Shown here in pieces: positions 29,512 through 41,150 of a stretch of 64,000 nt of DNA. Position 1 is the stretch's first letter. The number at the start of each line of letters is the position of its first letter. The position numbers were made by a program, and so were the translations under genes. The DNA is taken from assembly GCF_042477335.2 (NCBI RefSeq), contig NC_091245.1, positions 111,758,501-111,822,500 of the forward strand. Reading direction: 5' to 3'. The notes under the pieces were generated by a model, which ran no database searches, had not been told where the DNA came from, and saw nothing but the letters and a program-made list of their open reading frames with translations. Origin of the DNA: Ovis canadensis (lineage: Eukaryota; Chordata; Mammalia; Artiodactyla; Bovidae).

Positions 29512-30600
29512 AAAGGAAACCCTCAGAATGGGAGAAAATCATTGCAGATGAAACAACTGACAAAGGATTAATCTCCAAAATATACAAGCAGCTTATGTAG
29601 CTCAATACCAGGAAAACAAACAACCCAATCAAAAAAAAAAAGGGTGGAAGACCTAAACAGACATTTCTCCAAAGTAGACATACAGATGGCTAACAAACAC
29701 ATGAAAAGATGCTCAACATCACTCATTATTAGAGAGATGCAAATACAAGCTACAATAAGGTATCACCTCATGCCAATCAGAATGGCCATCATTTAAAAAT
29801 CTACAAACAAATGCTGGAGAGGATGTGGAGGAAAGCAAACCTTCTTGCATGGTTGGTGGGAAAGTAAATTGATACGGCCGCTAAGGAACAACATGAAGAT
29901 TCCTTAAAAAAACAAAAAGCAAAACTAGGAACAGAACTACCATATGACCCAGCAATCCCTCTACTGGCCGTATATCCTGTGAAAATCGTAGCTGAACGGG
30001 GCACGTGTATCCCAATGTTCGCTGCGCACTTTTTTACAGTAGTTAGGACATGGAAGCAGCCTAGATGTCAATCAACAGATGAATGAATACAGAAATTGTG
30101 GTACATATATACAATGGGATGTTACTCAGCTTTTAAAAAGTATGCATTTGAGTCAGTCCTAATAGGTGGATGAACCTATAGCCTATTGTACAGACTGAAG
30201 TAAGTCAGAAAGACAAATACTGTATATTAAGCATATATATGGAATCTATAAAGATGGTACTGATGGACCTATTTGCAGGGCATCAGTGGAGATGCAGGTA
30301 TAGGGACCAGACTTGTGGACACGGTGTGGGGGAGAGAGGATGAGACGAATTGAGAGAGTAGCATGGAAACATACATTACCACATGCAAACTAGATACCCA
30401 TGGGAATTGGCTGTGTGACACAGGGAGCTCAACCCAGTGCTCCATGACAACCGAGAAGGGCTGGCTGGGGAGGGAGCTGGCAGGGAGGTCCAAGAGGGAG
30501 AGGACGTATGTATACCTGTGGCTGACTCATGTTGATGTATGGCAGAAACCAGCACAATATTGTAAAGCAAATACCTTGCAATGAAAAATATTTTAAAAAA
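29512..30600 (+). mobile_element. L1 LINE, 5' truncated
   Basis: Ends of L1 ORF2 (cattgcagatgaaacaactg, gctcaacatcactcatta, atatgacccagcaatccc), then the artiodactyl L1 3'UTR (gtgtgacacagggagctcaa) and a short A-rich end near 30590-30600. Frames are broken. Flanked by a diverged target-site duplication of about 16 bp: 29496-29511 (gacttcgtgctccagt) and 30601-30617. Confidence 0.9.
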
Positions 30601-30690
30601 GACTCTGTACTTCCAGTGTAAGTAGCACAGGTTTGATTCCCTGGTCAGGGAATTAAGATCCTGCATGAATGGTGCAGCCAAAGATTGTTT
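30601..30690 (+). mobile_element. CHR SINE, right half (split)
   Basis: Resumes with gtaagtagcacaggtttg, then gtcagggaattaagatcctg and a gtgcagccaaag end, completing the copy that starts at 29466. Confidence 0.78.
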
Positions 30691-30989
30691 AAATAGTTAA
30701 CAGTGCCATGACCTCCAAGTTAACTGCATTGAAAATGTTTGATAACATCTCAAACTCTGCTCCCTCCTCATCCCAATATTCATCAGGCGCCACATGCTGT
30801 GGATTTGTTACTTATGTCTCTTCCCCCTCATTTCATTGTCTGAGTTCAGGTCCTTAATACCTTTTGGCTGAATCATCAACCTCCTACTCATCGCCTGTCT
30901 CTACTCTTTCTCTCCCCAAATGCTTCCTACACTGCTGCTGGATCGCTCTTCCTAAGCTGCGCCTCTGATCACGAACCAGTGCACCTGCA

Positions 30990-31110
30990 TCAGTACTTCA
31001 CATAGCACGTCTGCTTTCATGGCATTCCTGTGAGGTATGGAGGTTACGATCCTTTATGAATGAGGAAACTGAAGCTAAGGGAGAGGATGTGATCGGTAAA
31101 TCGAGGTCTT
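30990..31110 (+). mobile_element. MIR SINE fragment
   Basis: cattcctgtgaggtatggag followed by atgaatgaggaaactgaagc. Confidence 0.65.
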
Positions 31111-31239
31111 TGGCCTCCCAAACCTTTCTGCCTCCAAACTCCATTTGTCATTGTCCTGTAACTCTCTCAGATCCTTCCCCAGCTCAATCCCTTCTACTCT
31201 TGGTGTAGGTCTGACAGATGATGTGTCCACTACGTATCA

Positions 31240-31730
31240 AAGAGAGGCCAAACTCAGTCTGGAGCATTAGCAGAGTCTGCTTCTGTACCTTCTTTCCAGC
31301 CTTTTTTCCTGCCTCTTCTGTCCTTGGCAAACTTCAGACAAACCAGCAGTCCCCTGCTCCCTATTGCACAAACCCAGGTTTTCCTGCCTTCAAAGGATTG
31401 TTCATGCTCTTGTATCTTTCTGGTCTCCCTTTCTCCTTGTCTTCGTATAGCCAAGATATCTTTCAGAGCCCATTTCAAATGATTCCTCTTCCATGAGGAC
31501 TTCTCTGACCCCCACAGCCTTACGTAAAGCCTCTGAAAAAAAAATATATATATGTGTGTGTATTTTTATATTCCATCTATATCTTCTATTGCACATCTAC
31601 TTGGTATAACATGTATCTTCTACTACCAAGGAGCTTATTGAAATAAGGATCCAGGTACAGCATATTTCGATTAGCCTGACATATGATTAACACAATGTTT
31701 GACACACAGTAGGTACTCAAGAAGTAGTTT
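31240..31730 (+). mobile_element. L2 LINE 3' region
   Basis: Blocks cagagcccatttcaaatgat, ccatgaggacttctctgacc and the tail gacacacagtaggtactcaa. Interrupted at its 3' end by the BovB at 31731; its last bases (gaataaatgag) continue at about 34007. Confidence 0.7.
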
Positions 31731-33990
31731 CAGTCAGTTCAGTCACTCAGTCGTGTCCGACTCTTTGCGACCCCATGAATCACAGCACACCAGGCCTCCC
31801 TGTCCATCACCAACTCCCAGAGTTCACTCAAACTCATGTCCATCGAGTCGGTGATGCCATCCAGCCATCTCATCCTCTGTCATCCCCTTCTCCTCCTGCC
31901 CCCAATCCCTCCCAGCATCAGGGTCTTCTCCAATGAGTCAACTCTTCACATGAGGTGGCCAAAATATTGGAGTTTCAGCATCAGTCCCTCCAATGAACAC
32001 CCAGGACTGATCTCCTTTAGGATGGACTGGTTGGATCTCCTTGCAGCCCAAGGGACTCTCAAGAGTCTTCTCCAGCACCACAGTTCAAAGCATCAATTCT
32101 TCAGTGCTCAGCTTTCTTCACAGTCCAACTCTCACATCCATACATGACCACTGGAAAAACCATAGCCTTGACTAGACAGATCTTTGTTGGCAAAGTAATA
32201 TCTCTGCTTTTCAATATGCTATCTAGGTTGGTCATAACTTTCCTTCCAAGGAGTAAGCGTCTTTTAATTTCATGGCTGCAATCACCATCTACATTGATTT
32301 TGGAGCCCCCCAAAAATAAAGTCTGACACTGTTTCCACTGTTTCCCCATCTACCTGCCATGAAGTAATAGGACCAGATGCCATGATCTTATTTTTCTGAA
32401 TGTTGAGCTTTAAGCCAACTTTTTCACTCTCCTCTTTCACTTTCATCAAGAGGCTTTTTAGCTCCTCTTAATTTTCTGCCATAAGGGTGGTGCCATCTGC
32501 GTATCTGAGGTTATTGATATTTTTCCTGGCAATCTTGATTCCAACTTGTGCTTCTTCCAGCCCAGCATTTCTCATGATGTACTCTGCATATAAATTAAAT
32601 AATCAGGGTGACAATATACAGCCTTGATGTACTCCTCTTCCTATTTGGAACCAGTTAGTTGTTCCATGTCCAGTTCTGTTGCTTTCTGACCTGCATATAG
32701 GTTTCTCAAGAGGCAGGTCAGGTGGTCTGGTATTCCCATCTCCTTCAGAATTTTCCACAGTTGATTGTGATCCACATAGTCAAAGGCTTTAGCATAGTCA
32801 ATAAAGCAGAAATAGATGTTTTTCTGGAACTCTCTTGATTTTTTGATGATCTAGCGGATGTTGGCAATTTGATCTCTGGTTCCTCTGCCTTTTCTAAATC
32901 CAGCTTGAACATCTGAAAGTTCACGATTCACGTACTGCTGAAGCCTGGCTTGGAGAATTTTGAGCATTACTTTACTAGCATGTGAGATGAGTGCAATTGT
33001 GTAGTAGTTTGAGCATTCTTTGGCATTGCCTTTCTTTGGGATTGGAATGAAAAGTGACCTTTTCCAGTCCTGTGGCCACTGCTGAGTTTCCCAAATTTTC
33101 TGGCATATTGAGTGCAGCACTTTCACAGCATCATCTTTCAGGATTTGAAATAGCTCAACTGGAATTCCATCACCTCCACTAGCTTTGTTCATAGTGATGC
33201 CTTCTAAGGCCCACTTGACTTCACATTCCAGGATGTCTGGCTCTAGGTGAGTGATCACATCATCATGATTATCTGGGTCATGAAGATCATTTTTGTACAG
33301 TTCTTCTGTGTATTCTTGCCACCTTTTCTTAATATCTTCTGCTTCTGTTAGGTCCATACCATTTCTGTCCTTTATTAAGCCCATCTTTGCATGAAATATT
33401 CCCTTGGTATCTCTAATTTTCTTAAAGAGATCTCTAGTCTTTCCCATTCTGTTATTTTCCTCTCTTTCTTTGCATTGATCACTGAGGAAGGCTTTCTTAT
33501 CTCTTCTTGCTATTCTTTGGAACTCTGCATTCAGATGCTTATATCTTTCCTTTTCTCCTTTGCTTTTTGCATCTCTTCTTTTCACAGCTATTTGTAAGGC
33601 CTCCTCAGACAGCTGTTTAGCTTTTTTGCATTTCTTTTCCATGGGGATGGTCTTGATCCCTGTTTCCTGTACAATGTCACGAACCTCTGTCCATAGTTCA
33701 TCAGGCACTCTGTCAATCAGATCTAGTCCCTTAAATCTATTTCTCACTTCCACTGTATAATCATAAGGGATTTGATTTAGGTCATACCTGAATGGTCTAG
33801 TGGTTTTCCCCACTTTCTTCAATTTAAGTCTGAATTTGGCAGGAAGGAGTTCATGATCTGAGCTACAGTCAGCTCCCGGTCTCATTTTTCCTGACTGTAT
33901 AGAGCTTCTCCATCTTTGGCTGCAAAGAATATAATCAATCTGATTTTGGTGTTGACCATCTGGTGATGTCCATGTGTAGAGTCTTCTTTA
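31731..33990 (-). mobile_element. BovB (RTE) LINE, 5' truncated
   Basis: The longest BovB in the window, 2.26 kb, covering the end of the endonuclease region, the linker and the reverse transcriptase to the 3' tail. Flanking sequences tcaagaagtagttt (31717-31730) and tcaagtagttt (33991-34001) look like a target-site duplication. BovB elements reached ruminants by horizontal transfer. Confidence 0.92.
32851..33885 (-). pseudogene. Disabled BovB reverse-transcriptase frame
   Basis: A 344-codon open stretch of the BovB polyprotein. It shows a charged linker, then early RT motifs (NKASGGDGIP, PIPKKGNAKECSN, DVQAGFRKGRGTRDQ). It ends at a TAG where the family has Trp after QIANIR. Downstream, the catalytic YADD box is YADG at 32492-32503, losing the second catalytic aspartate, so the enzyme would be dead even without the stop. 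Not a host gene. Confidence 0.88.
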
Positions 33991-34001
33991 TCAAGTAGTT
34001 T

Positions 34002-34376
34002 ATGAGTGAATAAATGAGGAGGAGGGTACTCCCAAGTCACTCCAGCCACAGGGGCCAATGTAAGCATATTGAGAATCCTCCTCCATGAGGACTGAGGGCA
34101 TATGGAAGCTCTTGGCCTGGGGACAACAGATAGAACTTCACTCTGGTTCAGGGTCTCTCTTCTTCTGGGGCCTTCCCACTCCCCATTCTCATTTGTATCT
34201 TCTTTTGATTTTTTCTTATGATGATTTTTCTCTTTCCTGTATCCACTGAAATGCCAATAACTAATTATCAGCACTATTAGATATGCAAACAAACCAAACA
34301 TCCTCATCTGTAATGATGCACCCGCTGCATAGGCATATTTATGCAGTTTCAGGTGTGTGTTCGTGCATTTATACAA
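34002..34376 (-). other. Unassigned open frame upstream of BovB
   Basis: A minus-strand frame enters from unique sequence at 34376 and runs into the BovB. The non-BovB part could encode a hydrophobic stretch (FGLFAYLIVLIISYW) followed by a Lys-rich segment. No Kozak, splice or homology support is visible; the BovB-derived C-terminus argues for chance. Confidence 0.15.
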
Positions 34377-34589
34377 TGAACATTTACTAGGTGCCAGATT
34401 CTGAATAGGACACTGAAATTATGGAGGTAAGTTGGATATAGACTCTAGCCTTGAGGACCTTACAATCAAAGGAGGCAACCACAAAGCAGGCAAGCTGTGA
34501 TAAGTGCCACGGGGTGAGGGGAAGATCCCTGAAGTCCTGGGGGACTTTGCAGAGGGAAAGGTGACATCTAGCTCAAGGTGATGGGGCTG

Positions 34590-34745
34590 GAAAGACAACC
34601 AATATGTATTGATGGAGCACCTATTAAGTGCTAGGCACTGGGCTAAGTTGTGGGGGATATTTTAACGTTATGTAAGTGCTATTATCCTAATTTTGTTTAC
34701 CAGGAAACATAATCAGTAAGTAACAAGCAAGAGTTGAGATTTTTC
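34590..34745 (+). mobile_element. MIR SINE
   Basis: ggagcacctattaagtgctag, ggcactgggctaagttg, and a decayed cagtaagtaacaagcaagag stretch. Confidence 0.75.
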
Positions 34746-35334
34746 TCCACACCTGACTGTTTCACCCAGGGGAGATTATGTTAGAGAAAGGTGGCACAGG
34801 GACTGAGCCTGAAGGCAAGATTTGGACCCTTAGAGATTGGAGTTTTGGGGTGGGGTCAAAGAGAAGGCCCCTCAGGGAAGGGAGCAGTAGGAACAAAAAG
34901 TATAGCGTTGAGGCAATCCAGGGCCAGCAGGGGAGAGGAGCCAGTCATTTTGGGAGAAGTGTTGAGAGCACATGAGACTTAATGGGACAAATGGGAAAAC
35001 AACGATGGGCTCTGATCCCATAACACCCTCCTGCCTTGGGGTCAGCTTCATGGATTTAAAGGTTGGGCTGTTAGAATGAGGGGCAAGAGCCACATGGCCT
35101 GGGTATGGAGCCCGGCGCCTCCCACAGGGATCAGATGCAGGGACTTGGTCCCCTCCCTGTAGTGCACACCCATTCAGAGCCCCCCAGGGGAGTCTTCTTC
35201 AGGGAAACAGAAGGAGAGAGAATGAGGGCAACTGTCATTTCCTGAATGCCTCCTTTAGGCCAGCACATCACATTTCATCCTCACAGCAATTTGGGAACAG
35301 TTTTGTTTTTTTCTTTTTTTAAGGGTTGTTTTTT
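34746..35334. other. Intron segment, nothing recognised
   Basis: G-rich on the plus strand around 34830-34950. No gene or named repeat. Confidence 0.4.
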
Positions 35335-35518
35335 TTTTTTTTTTATGTGGACCATTTTTAAAGTCTTTATTGAATTTGTTACAATATTGCTTCTGTTTTA
35401 TGTCTTGGTTTTTTGGCCACAAAGCATGTGGAATCTAAACTCCCCAACCAGGGATCAAACACACACCGCCTGTGTTGGAAGGCGAAATCGTAACCACTGG
35501 ACTGCCCAGGATGTCCCA
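35335..35518 (-). mobile_element. CHR-type SINE
   Basis: A T run at 35328-35344, aaccagggatcaaac, and the inverted head ctgcccaggatgtccc at the right edge. Confidence 0.78.
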
Positions 35519-36127
35519 GGCAGAATTTCCACTCTTCAGTTCCTTATGGAACTGGGGTTCAAGGAGCCCCAGTATATAAGTAGCAGAGCTGAGATTAGTA
35601 TCTAGTTCTGGCTGCATTACAAAGTTCTCTCCACTATAGCTTCAGGTTAATATTACAGTGACCCTGCCTTTGCTGAGCAGATTTCACACTCAACCAGCGA
35701 AGATGGGCACCTGGAGCAGGATGGCGGCTCGCAGGAGCCAGCCAGGTGTGAAGAATGCGCAGCAATCACCCAGGGTGCATCTGAGGGTTGGTGGTCATGC
35801 TCTCTGTTGTGTGACCGCTCCGCCCTAGTGTTCCTTCTAGGTTCGCGTGACAGGTCTTTATCCTCCCCGTTCCTTCCCTTGCACTCTGCTCCCAGCTCTC
35901 TTCTCATCTCTTCTATCATCTGCACTGCCCTGCTCATATTTCATACTGGCTGTTTTACCAAAATGTGTCTCCCCTTATCTGTCCTCCTTTTCACTTTCCT
36001 CTCTGTCTTTTCACTCCCCCGACATCTGTCTGGCCCATCCCTTCTTCTCCTCCACCTTTCTTCTGCCTCCTGTCTTGCAACCTGGACATGTGATTTTGGA
36101 AGATGGTGATATGGAGGAATACTGTGT
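35519..36127. other. Intron segment with pyrimidine-rich tract
   Basis: 35700-35840 is locally CpG-containing with a YY1-like ATGGCGGC at 35721-35728. About 35840-36080 is strongly C/T-rich on the plus strand. No gene. Confidence 0.45.
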
Positions 36128-36338
36128 GTGTGTGTGAGTCGCTCAGTCGTGTCCCACTCTTTGCCACCCCATGGACTATAGCCCACCAGGCTTCTCTGTC
36201 CATGGGATTCTCCAGGCAAGAGTACTGGAGTGGTTAGCCATTCCCTTAACCAGGGGATCTTCCTGACCCAGAGATCAAACCCAGGTCTCCTGCATTGCAG
36301 GTGGATTCTTTACTGTCTGAGCCACCAGGGAAGCCTGA
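36128..36338 (-). mobile_element. Bov-tA SINE
   Basis: Starts gtgtgagtcgctcagtcg on the plus strand and ends with the inverted head gagccaccagggaagcc. A short (GT)n precedes it. Confidence 0.92.
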
Positions 36339-37156
36339 AGGAATACTGTGCTGTCCATCAAATCACAGCTCTGACCTCCAAAATCTGTCACACTATATCC
36401 CCACCCACATCCCCAAGCCAAGGTGCCCATGTTAGTAGAGGCATTCTAAGCCCCACAAACTCCCGTTCACCCTGTTTCTTCCCTCCAGAGATGGCTTCTT
36501 GATGCAGGGATTTGGAAGTGGGATCAGAAAGGTAGGCAGTTTCTAGGAAGATAGGAAGAGTTCCCACTATCCAATTATTCTACATTTGAAGGTACAGGAA
36601 TACCTGAACCAATCACAGTGGGGTATAGATAAATGAATGGGGGGCTAGAAACAGGAAGTCATAGTGCCAGCTCACTCTGTCCCAACAACTGCCCATCATG
36701 CTCAGGTGCTGTGTGCTGGGAGAGCCCTGTGCACAAACAGTGGGGCTGTGAGCATGATCAGGCTCAGAGCTGGAGGCTGGGTGGGTCTCCAAGCCCATAC
36801 ACATCTTAGACAGCTGAGTTAGGTGTGTGTCTGAGCCTATGTCCTGGAGACGGAGCCAGGTATCAGGAACTCATAGGTAGGCAGTGGGCTGGAGTGGGAA
36901 TAAGAGCTTTCAGTACCTGCCTCAACTCTGCCTCTGACTAACAGTGATCTTGAGTAAGTATTTAAACTTCTTCGGCCATTATTTCCTTAATTGTGGAAAA
37001 AAGGGCATCAGATTACCTCCATACTTCTCAAACTAGGGTGCCAGGAGGTGCTCAAAGCCACAGGATTAAATTTAAGATACCTTCCTAAGATATCAATTTC
37101 ACTCAAGGATTCTGAGGGGAAATCTTATTTTACCATTAAACATAGTTAATATTACA
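36339..37156. other. Intron segment, nothing recognised
   Basis: A MIR-like phrase near 36900-37010. No gene. Confidence 0.4.
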
Positions 37157-37358
37157 GTTAAGTGTTAGTCGCTCAGTCGTGTCCAACTCTCCAACCCATC
37201 GACTGTAGTCCGCCAGCCTCCTCTGTCCATGGGATTCTCCAGGCAAGAATACCGGAGAAGGTCCCTTCTCCAGGGGATTTTCCCAACCCAGGGATCGAAG
37301 CCAGGTCTCCTGCATTACAGGCAGATTCTTTACTGTCTGAGCCACCAGGGAAGCCCCA
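37157..37358 (-). mobile_element. Bov-tA SINE
   Basis: gttagtcgctcagtcgtgtc on the left, the inverted head gagccaccagggaagcccc on the right. A small deletion is visible in the cgaccc block. Confidence 0.92.
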
Positions 37359-40107
37359 GTATTCAACAAATGATGTAAAATGGAGTGAAAATTTTATGGA
37401 ATTTAAGAGACAAAACAGATTTCAAGGATATCCAGGGTGTGGGAGCTTATGACCCACCCCTGTATCTTCTGGGATAAAATTCCTTCTGCCTTTTAGAACC
37501 TGTTGCTGGGTCAATTTGGGATGCACTGTGCTTGAGAGTTATCAAGGTCACGTCCTGCTTTAAAAGTCCATGTCTAGCCTGAGCCCCTCCCCGTGCAGAT
37601 GGGTCCCATCCCTCCCACTGGCCTTGGTGGAGACAGGAGACTACTACTTAGCCTCCTCTCACCAACCGTATTATCTCTGTTTTGGATACCAGCTCCAACT
37701 TGAATAGCGACCTTGGAGGCCTCCAGGAGGAGATCAGCTGCACAGTGGGGACTGAAAAGAAGCATTTCTAGGCTTCCAAGTGTTCCAAATGCGAGTGAGG
37801 GGAAGAGAAGAGAAAGGAGACGGTGTCAAGGAAGGCCTGGAAGAAAAGCACTGCAGGATTATGTAAGCCCTCGAGGTTGGGAGAGGAATGGAGCTGGGTT
37901 TGGGGTTCTTTTGAAAGTTGACATCTTTGTTCATTTATCTTCCTCCTGTCCTGCCCCAAAGAAAATAAACAAATAGAAACCCAGCCAGATGCACACAAAT
38001 CTTGAGGTGGGGAAAAAAGGGCCGTGTGTGTGTCCGGGGCCTGCCTTGCCAGCTGAGTCACCGCAGGCTCTGCCTCCCACCCTCCTGTCTCCTTCCCCTT
38101 CCCTCCCATCCTCTAGCCTCGGCCTGACACAAGGCCCTGGCCCAAGGAAGAATAGGCTTTTCTTCCCTTGTGTCAACGTTTGGAAAGTTCTCATAGTCTG
38201 ATCAAAAGAAGGGATAAAAGCCTTCAAAGCATTTCCTGGGAGCCTGTGACCTCCATCTGGCCCTTCTGACCCTCTTGTGCTTTCCGGTCAGAAGAGGGAG
38301 GAACACAGGGGTGGATCCCTGTCAGATGTTCTCCTCTGTCCAGACGCCACCCCAGTCAGTGTGGGCTGATTAGGGCCACAGCCCCTTCCTCCACCCCAAT
38401 TCCCTGGCAGTGACTTCTGTCCCATACGAAAAGAGAGCAGCGTTCCTGCAAAGAACTACCGGGGCGGGGGGAGGGGTGTGGTTCCTGGGGGACCTCCATC
38501 CCCCAGCTGGAGAGGGAGAAGACTTCCTGGCACGTGCAGCTGGTGACGACTGCCTCTTTGATGCACCTGCCTCCCCTTGCCCCCAGCGTGCGCTCCCTCT
38601 GTGAGTCACCACCTGGCCACAGCGTCTGCCCCTACCCATTGTTTGGGGCCGCAGGGCTGCACATCCTGGTCCTGTGTGAGGAGCTTGGCACCATCCAGAG
38701 TTCAGCTGAGGACAAAGGACACGCCAGTGCCTCCTCAGCCCCAGCTCCAGCCATCCCGGGAGCCTCCTGGCCTGGGTTCTCACCTCAGAAGAAGGTCTCA
38801 GAGATATTAACCCACCCCTCCTCACCTCGACTGAAGAACCGGAAAAAGCAGGCGCTAAGACACAGCTGAGGCGCTGAGAAGCAATAGCATTAATACAAAT
38901 AAGATCTGTTTTCATTGTTATTCTGTTGTCTTTGGTAAGATCTGAGACACCGAAGAGGTCGCCACGGACACTGGGGGAGGTTTCAGAGGAGCTGGGCTGG
39001 CGATGACCAACAGGTTGGTTCAAGACCTCGTGTTCATGTGTCAGCCTGCCTGGACTCTTTAATCAGGCACCACCTGGCCTGGGTTCCTGAGATTGTCCAT
39101 AGAACCCAACTGATCCCCAGTGGTACTAGTTGAGAGGATCACCCTAGTTTGGAAGTTAGAAGTATTCTTCCAGACAGAGCCCCGCTGGGAGAGTTCACCC
39201 CCACGCCCAGCTGCACTTAGCATAGAGGGTGCTGGCAAGATTACAGATGGCTGGAGGGGCAGAAGAGAGGACTCCACGAATTCAAGCTTCACCAGGTTAC
39301 CTGCCCCCCACACTCTGCCCCCTGGTCTGTGCTGAAGCTCACCTTCCCACCACCAGGGGGCAGGGCACCCCAGCCCCAGGAGCCTGCCTGTGCCCAGGGC
39401 GGCTGGAGTCTCCCCATTCAGTGCCCTGGCCGCCCTACCGCCACCCCAGCCCACTCCTTTTACGATTAGGTTAAAGCATACGAAATTACCCATTTTTTTA
39501 AATGTCAGCAATCTCAAGTGGTCCAAGCCATTAATATTTAATAACAATAAAAACAAGAGAACCAGTCTCCTTCAAACTACCAGGGTCTGCGTTCTGCAAA
39601 GCATGTTAGAAGCAATTTCACTTGATCCTCACAGCCAGCTGGGTGGCAGCTAGAGCTCCAAGAAGCTCTCTCCAAGGTCTGAACTTCCAGTCATCACATC
39701 CAAGGGCGTTTTGTCAGCCCTTGACCCCAGCCGTCTCTCTGCATCATGTGAGACTGATGACCAGGCTCTCCGTTCTGGACACTCTCTCCTTTGACTGCCC
39801 TTTGACTCTTAACTGTGATGTGATGGGGACCCACTGATCTGGAGACCTTGATTAGCTCTTAGTAGCTCTGCCACGTCTAGGCTTTGGGATTTGGGAAAAA
39901 TCACTTAAACTCTTTGAGTTTCCTTTTCCTTTATCTGCAAAAAAAGAAGGGTCTAATGATGACTACCTCACCAGGGTGTTGGGAGAGTTAGATAAGCACA
40001 CAGATGTACCAAGAGCACTGGGTGGGCCAGTACAGACGGTGTGGAGGGTCTCAGCATCACTCTCTGAGTTGCTCCTCCAGGCTTTCTCCTCCCTCTCTCT
40101 TTTCTTT
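37359..40107. other. KCNJ10: Repeat-poor intron segment with candidate regulatory DNA
   Basis: About 2.7 kb largely free of recognisable SINEs. It holds an inverted repeat at 38125-38175 and a divergent pair of CTCF-type motifs at 39315-39363. Open frames of 165-217 codons on the minus strand (38370-39023, 39059-39556) lack domains and look like GC-driven chance. Confidence 0.5.
39315..39363. promoter_or_regulatory. Divergent CTCF-motif pair (candidate)
   Basis: ACCAGGGGGCAG on the minus strand at 39315-39326 and on the plus strand at 39352-39363, separated by 25 nt. The plus copy extends to CCACCAGGGGGCAG (39350-39363), a full match to the 14-base CTCF core. Confidence 0.6.
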
Positions 40108-40235
40108 TTTTTTTAAAATTTTTGGCTGCACAATACAGCTTGTGGCATCTTAGTTCCCCGACCAGGGATTAAACCTACATGCCCTGCATTGGAAGCGCAG
40201 AGTCTTAACCACTGGACCACCAGGGAAATCCCATC
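40108..40235 (-). mobile_element. CHR-type SINE, short
   Basis: T run, ttggctgcacaatacagc, ccgaccagggattaaacc, and the inverted head gaccaccagggaaatccc. Confidence 0.82.
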
Positions 40236-40589
40236 TCCCTGTCTCTTTACATTTGGCCCGTCTCTCTTGCTGTGGCCTCTCGCTGACGCTGAATTACTGA
40301 TGATTCTCAGGGATCCTCCTTGGCTCTCATCTCTAACCTCTCTGCTCTCACTTCCTCAGCTGTTTCAGCCACTCCCACGATCTCCCCTCACCTCTGCCCC
40401 CTAGGTCCAACCCTTACAGGCTCCCTCTAACTGGAGGTAACAGTTTTACCATGTTCAGACTCACGCACTATCCTCAAAGGGAGTCTTCTGTGCTTCCCCT
40501 CTTGTACGCAGAATCACCCCCCCCCCCATTCAGCACCCAAGCTGCAACCTTAGAGTCACCCTCCGTTTCTCTCTTGCCCCTCATCCAGC

Positions 40590-41150
40590 GGCTCACTAGG
40601 TCTTATCAATTCTGCCTTTGTGGGCTTCTCTCTGTCTCCTTTGAGGCTGCCCAAGTTCTCTTTCACCTGAAACACTGCAGTGATCTTCTGTTTCCCCGCC
40701 CCCATCCTCGCCTCCCTCACCTCCACCTCCTCAGCCGAAGCAGCGCCTTTCAACAACACAGTTACATCCCATCACTCTGGCTTTCCATCCTCAAGGAGTT
40801 CCAGAGCTTCTGCAATAAAACCCAAACATCTAGACATAGCATTCTGAATCCTTCCCCATCTGATGCCACCCTGATTTTCACAGCCTCTCCCTCTGGTTCT
40901 TTTCCCCTTCGGGCCTCATATTCTAGCCATACAGAACTGCCATTGGCTCTTCAAATGCAGCCTGCACCCCCACCTGCATGGTCCCCAAGCTTTATCAAGC
41001 AGGCCCCTCCACCTAGAATGCCCTCTAGATGCCCTCTACATTCCTGGACGTTTTACCACGTCATCAGTTTAGCACTCCTCTGTCCTTGAGAGATGGTGAG
41101 CTCTTTGAAGGCAGAGGCTATATCTTAGTTCTCTTTTAAGCAGGTGCCTT
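40590..41150 (+). mobile_element. L2 LINE 3' region
   Basis: Collinear L2 blocks across the 212-codon open frame here: cagtgatcttctgtttccc, tccagagcttctgcaataaa, atggtgagctctttgaagg. Hence that frame is not a host gene. Confidence 0.65.

Noticed and set aside
38370-39023. 217-codon minus-strand open frame
   Set aside because: No recognisable domain, no splice or start context, other frames also open nearby.
40451-41089. 212-codon plus-strand open frame
   Set aside because: It coincides with an L2 LINE fragment.
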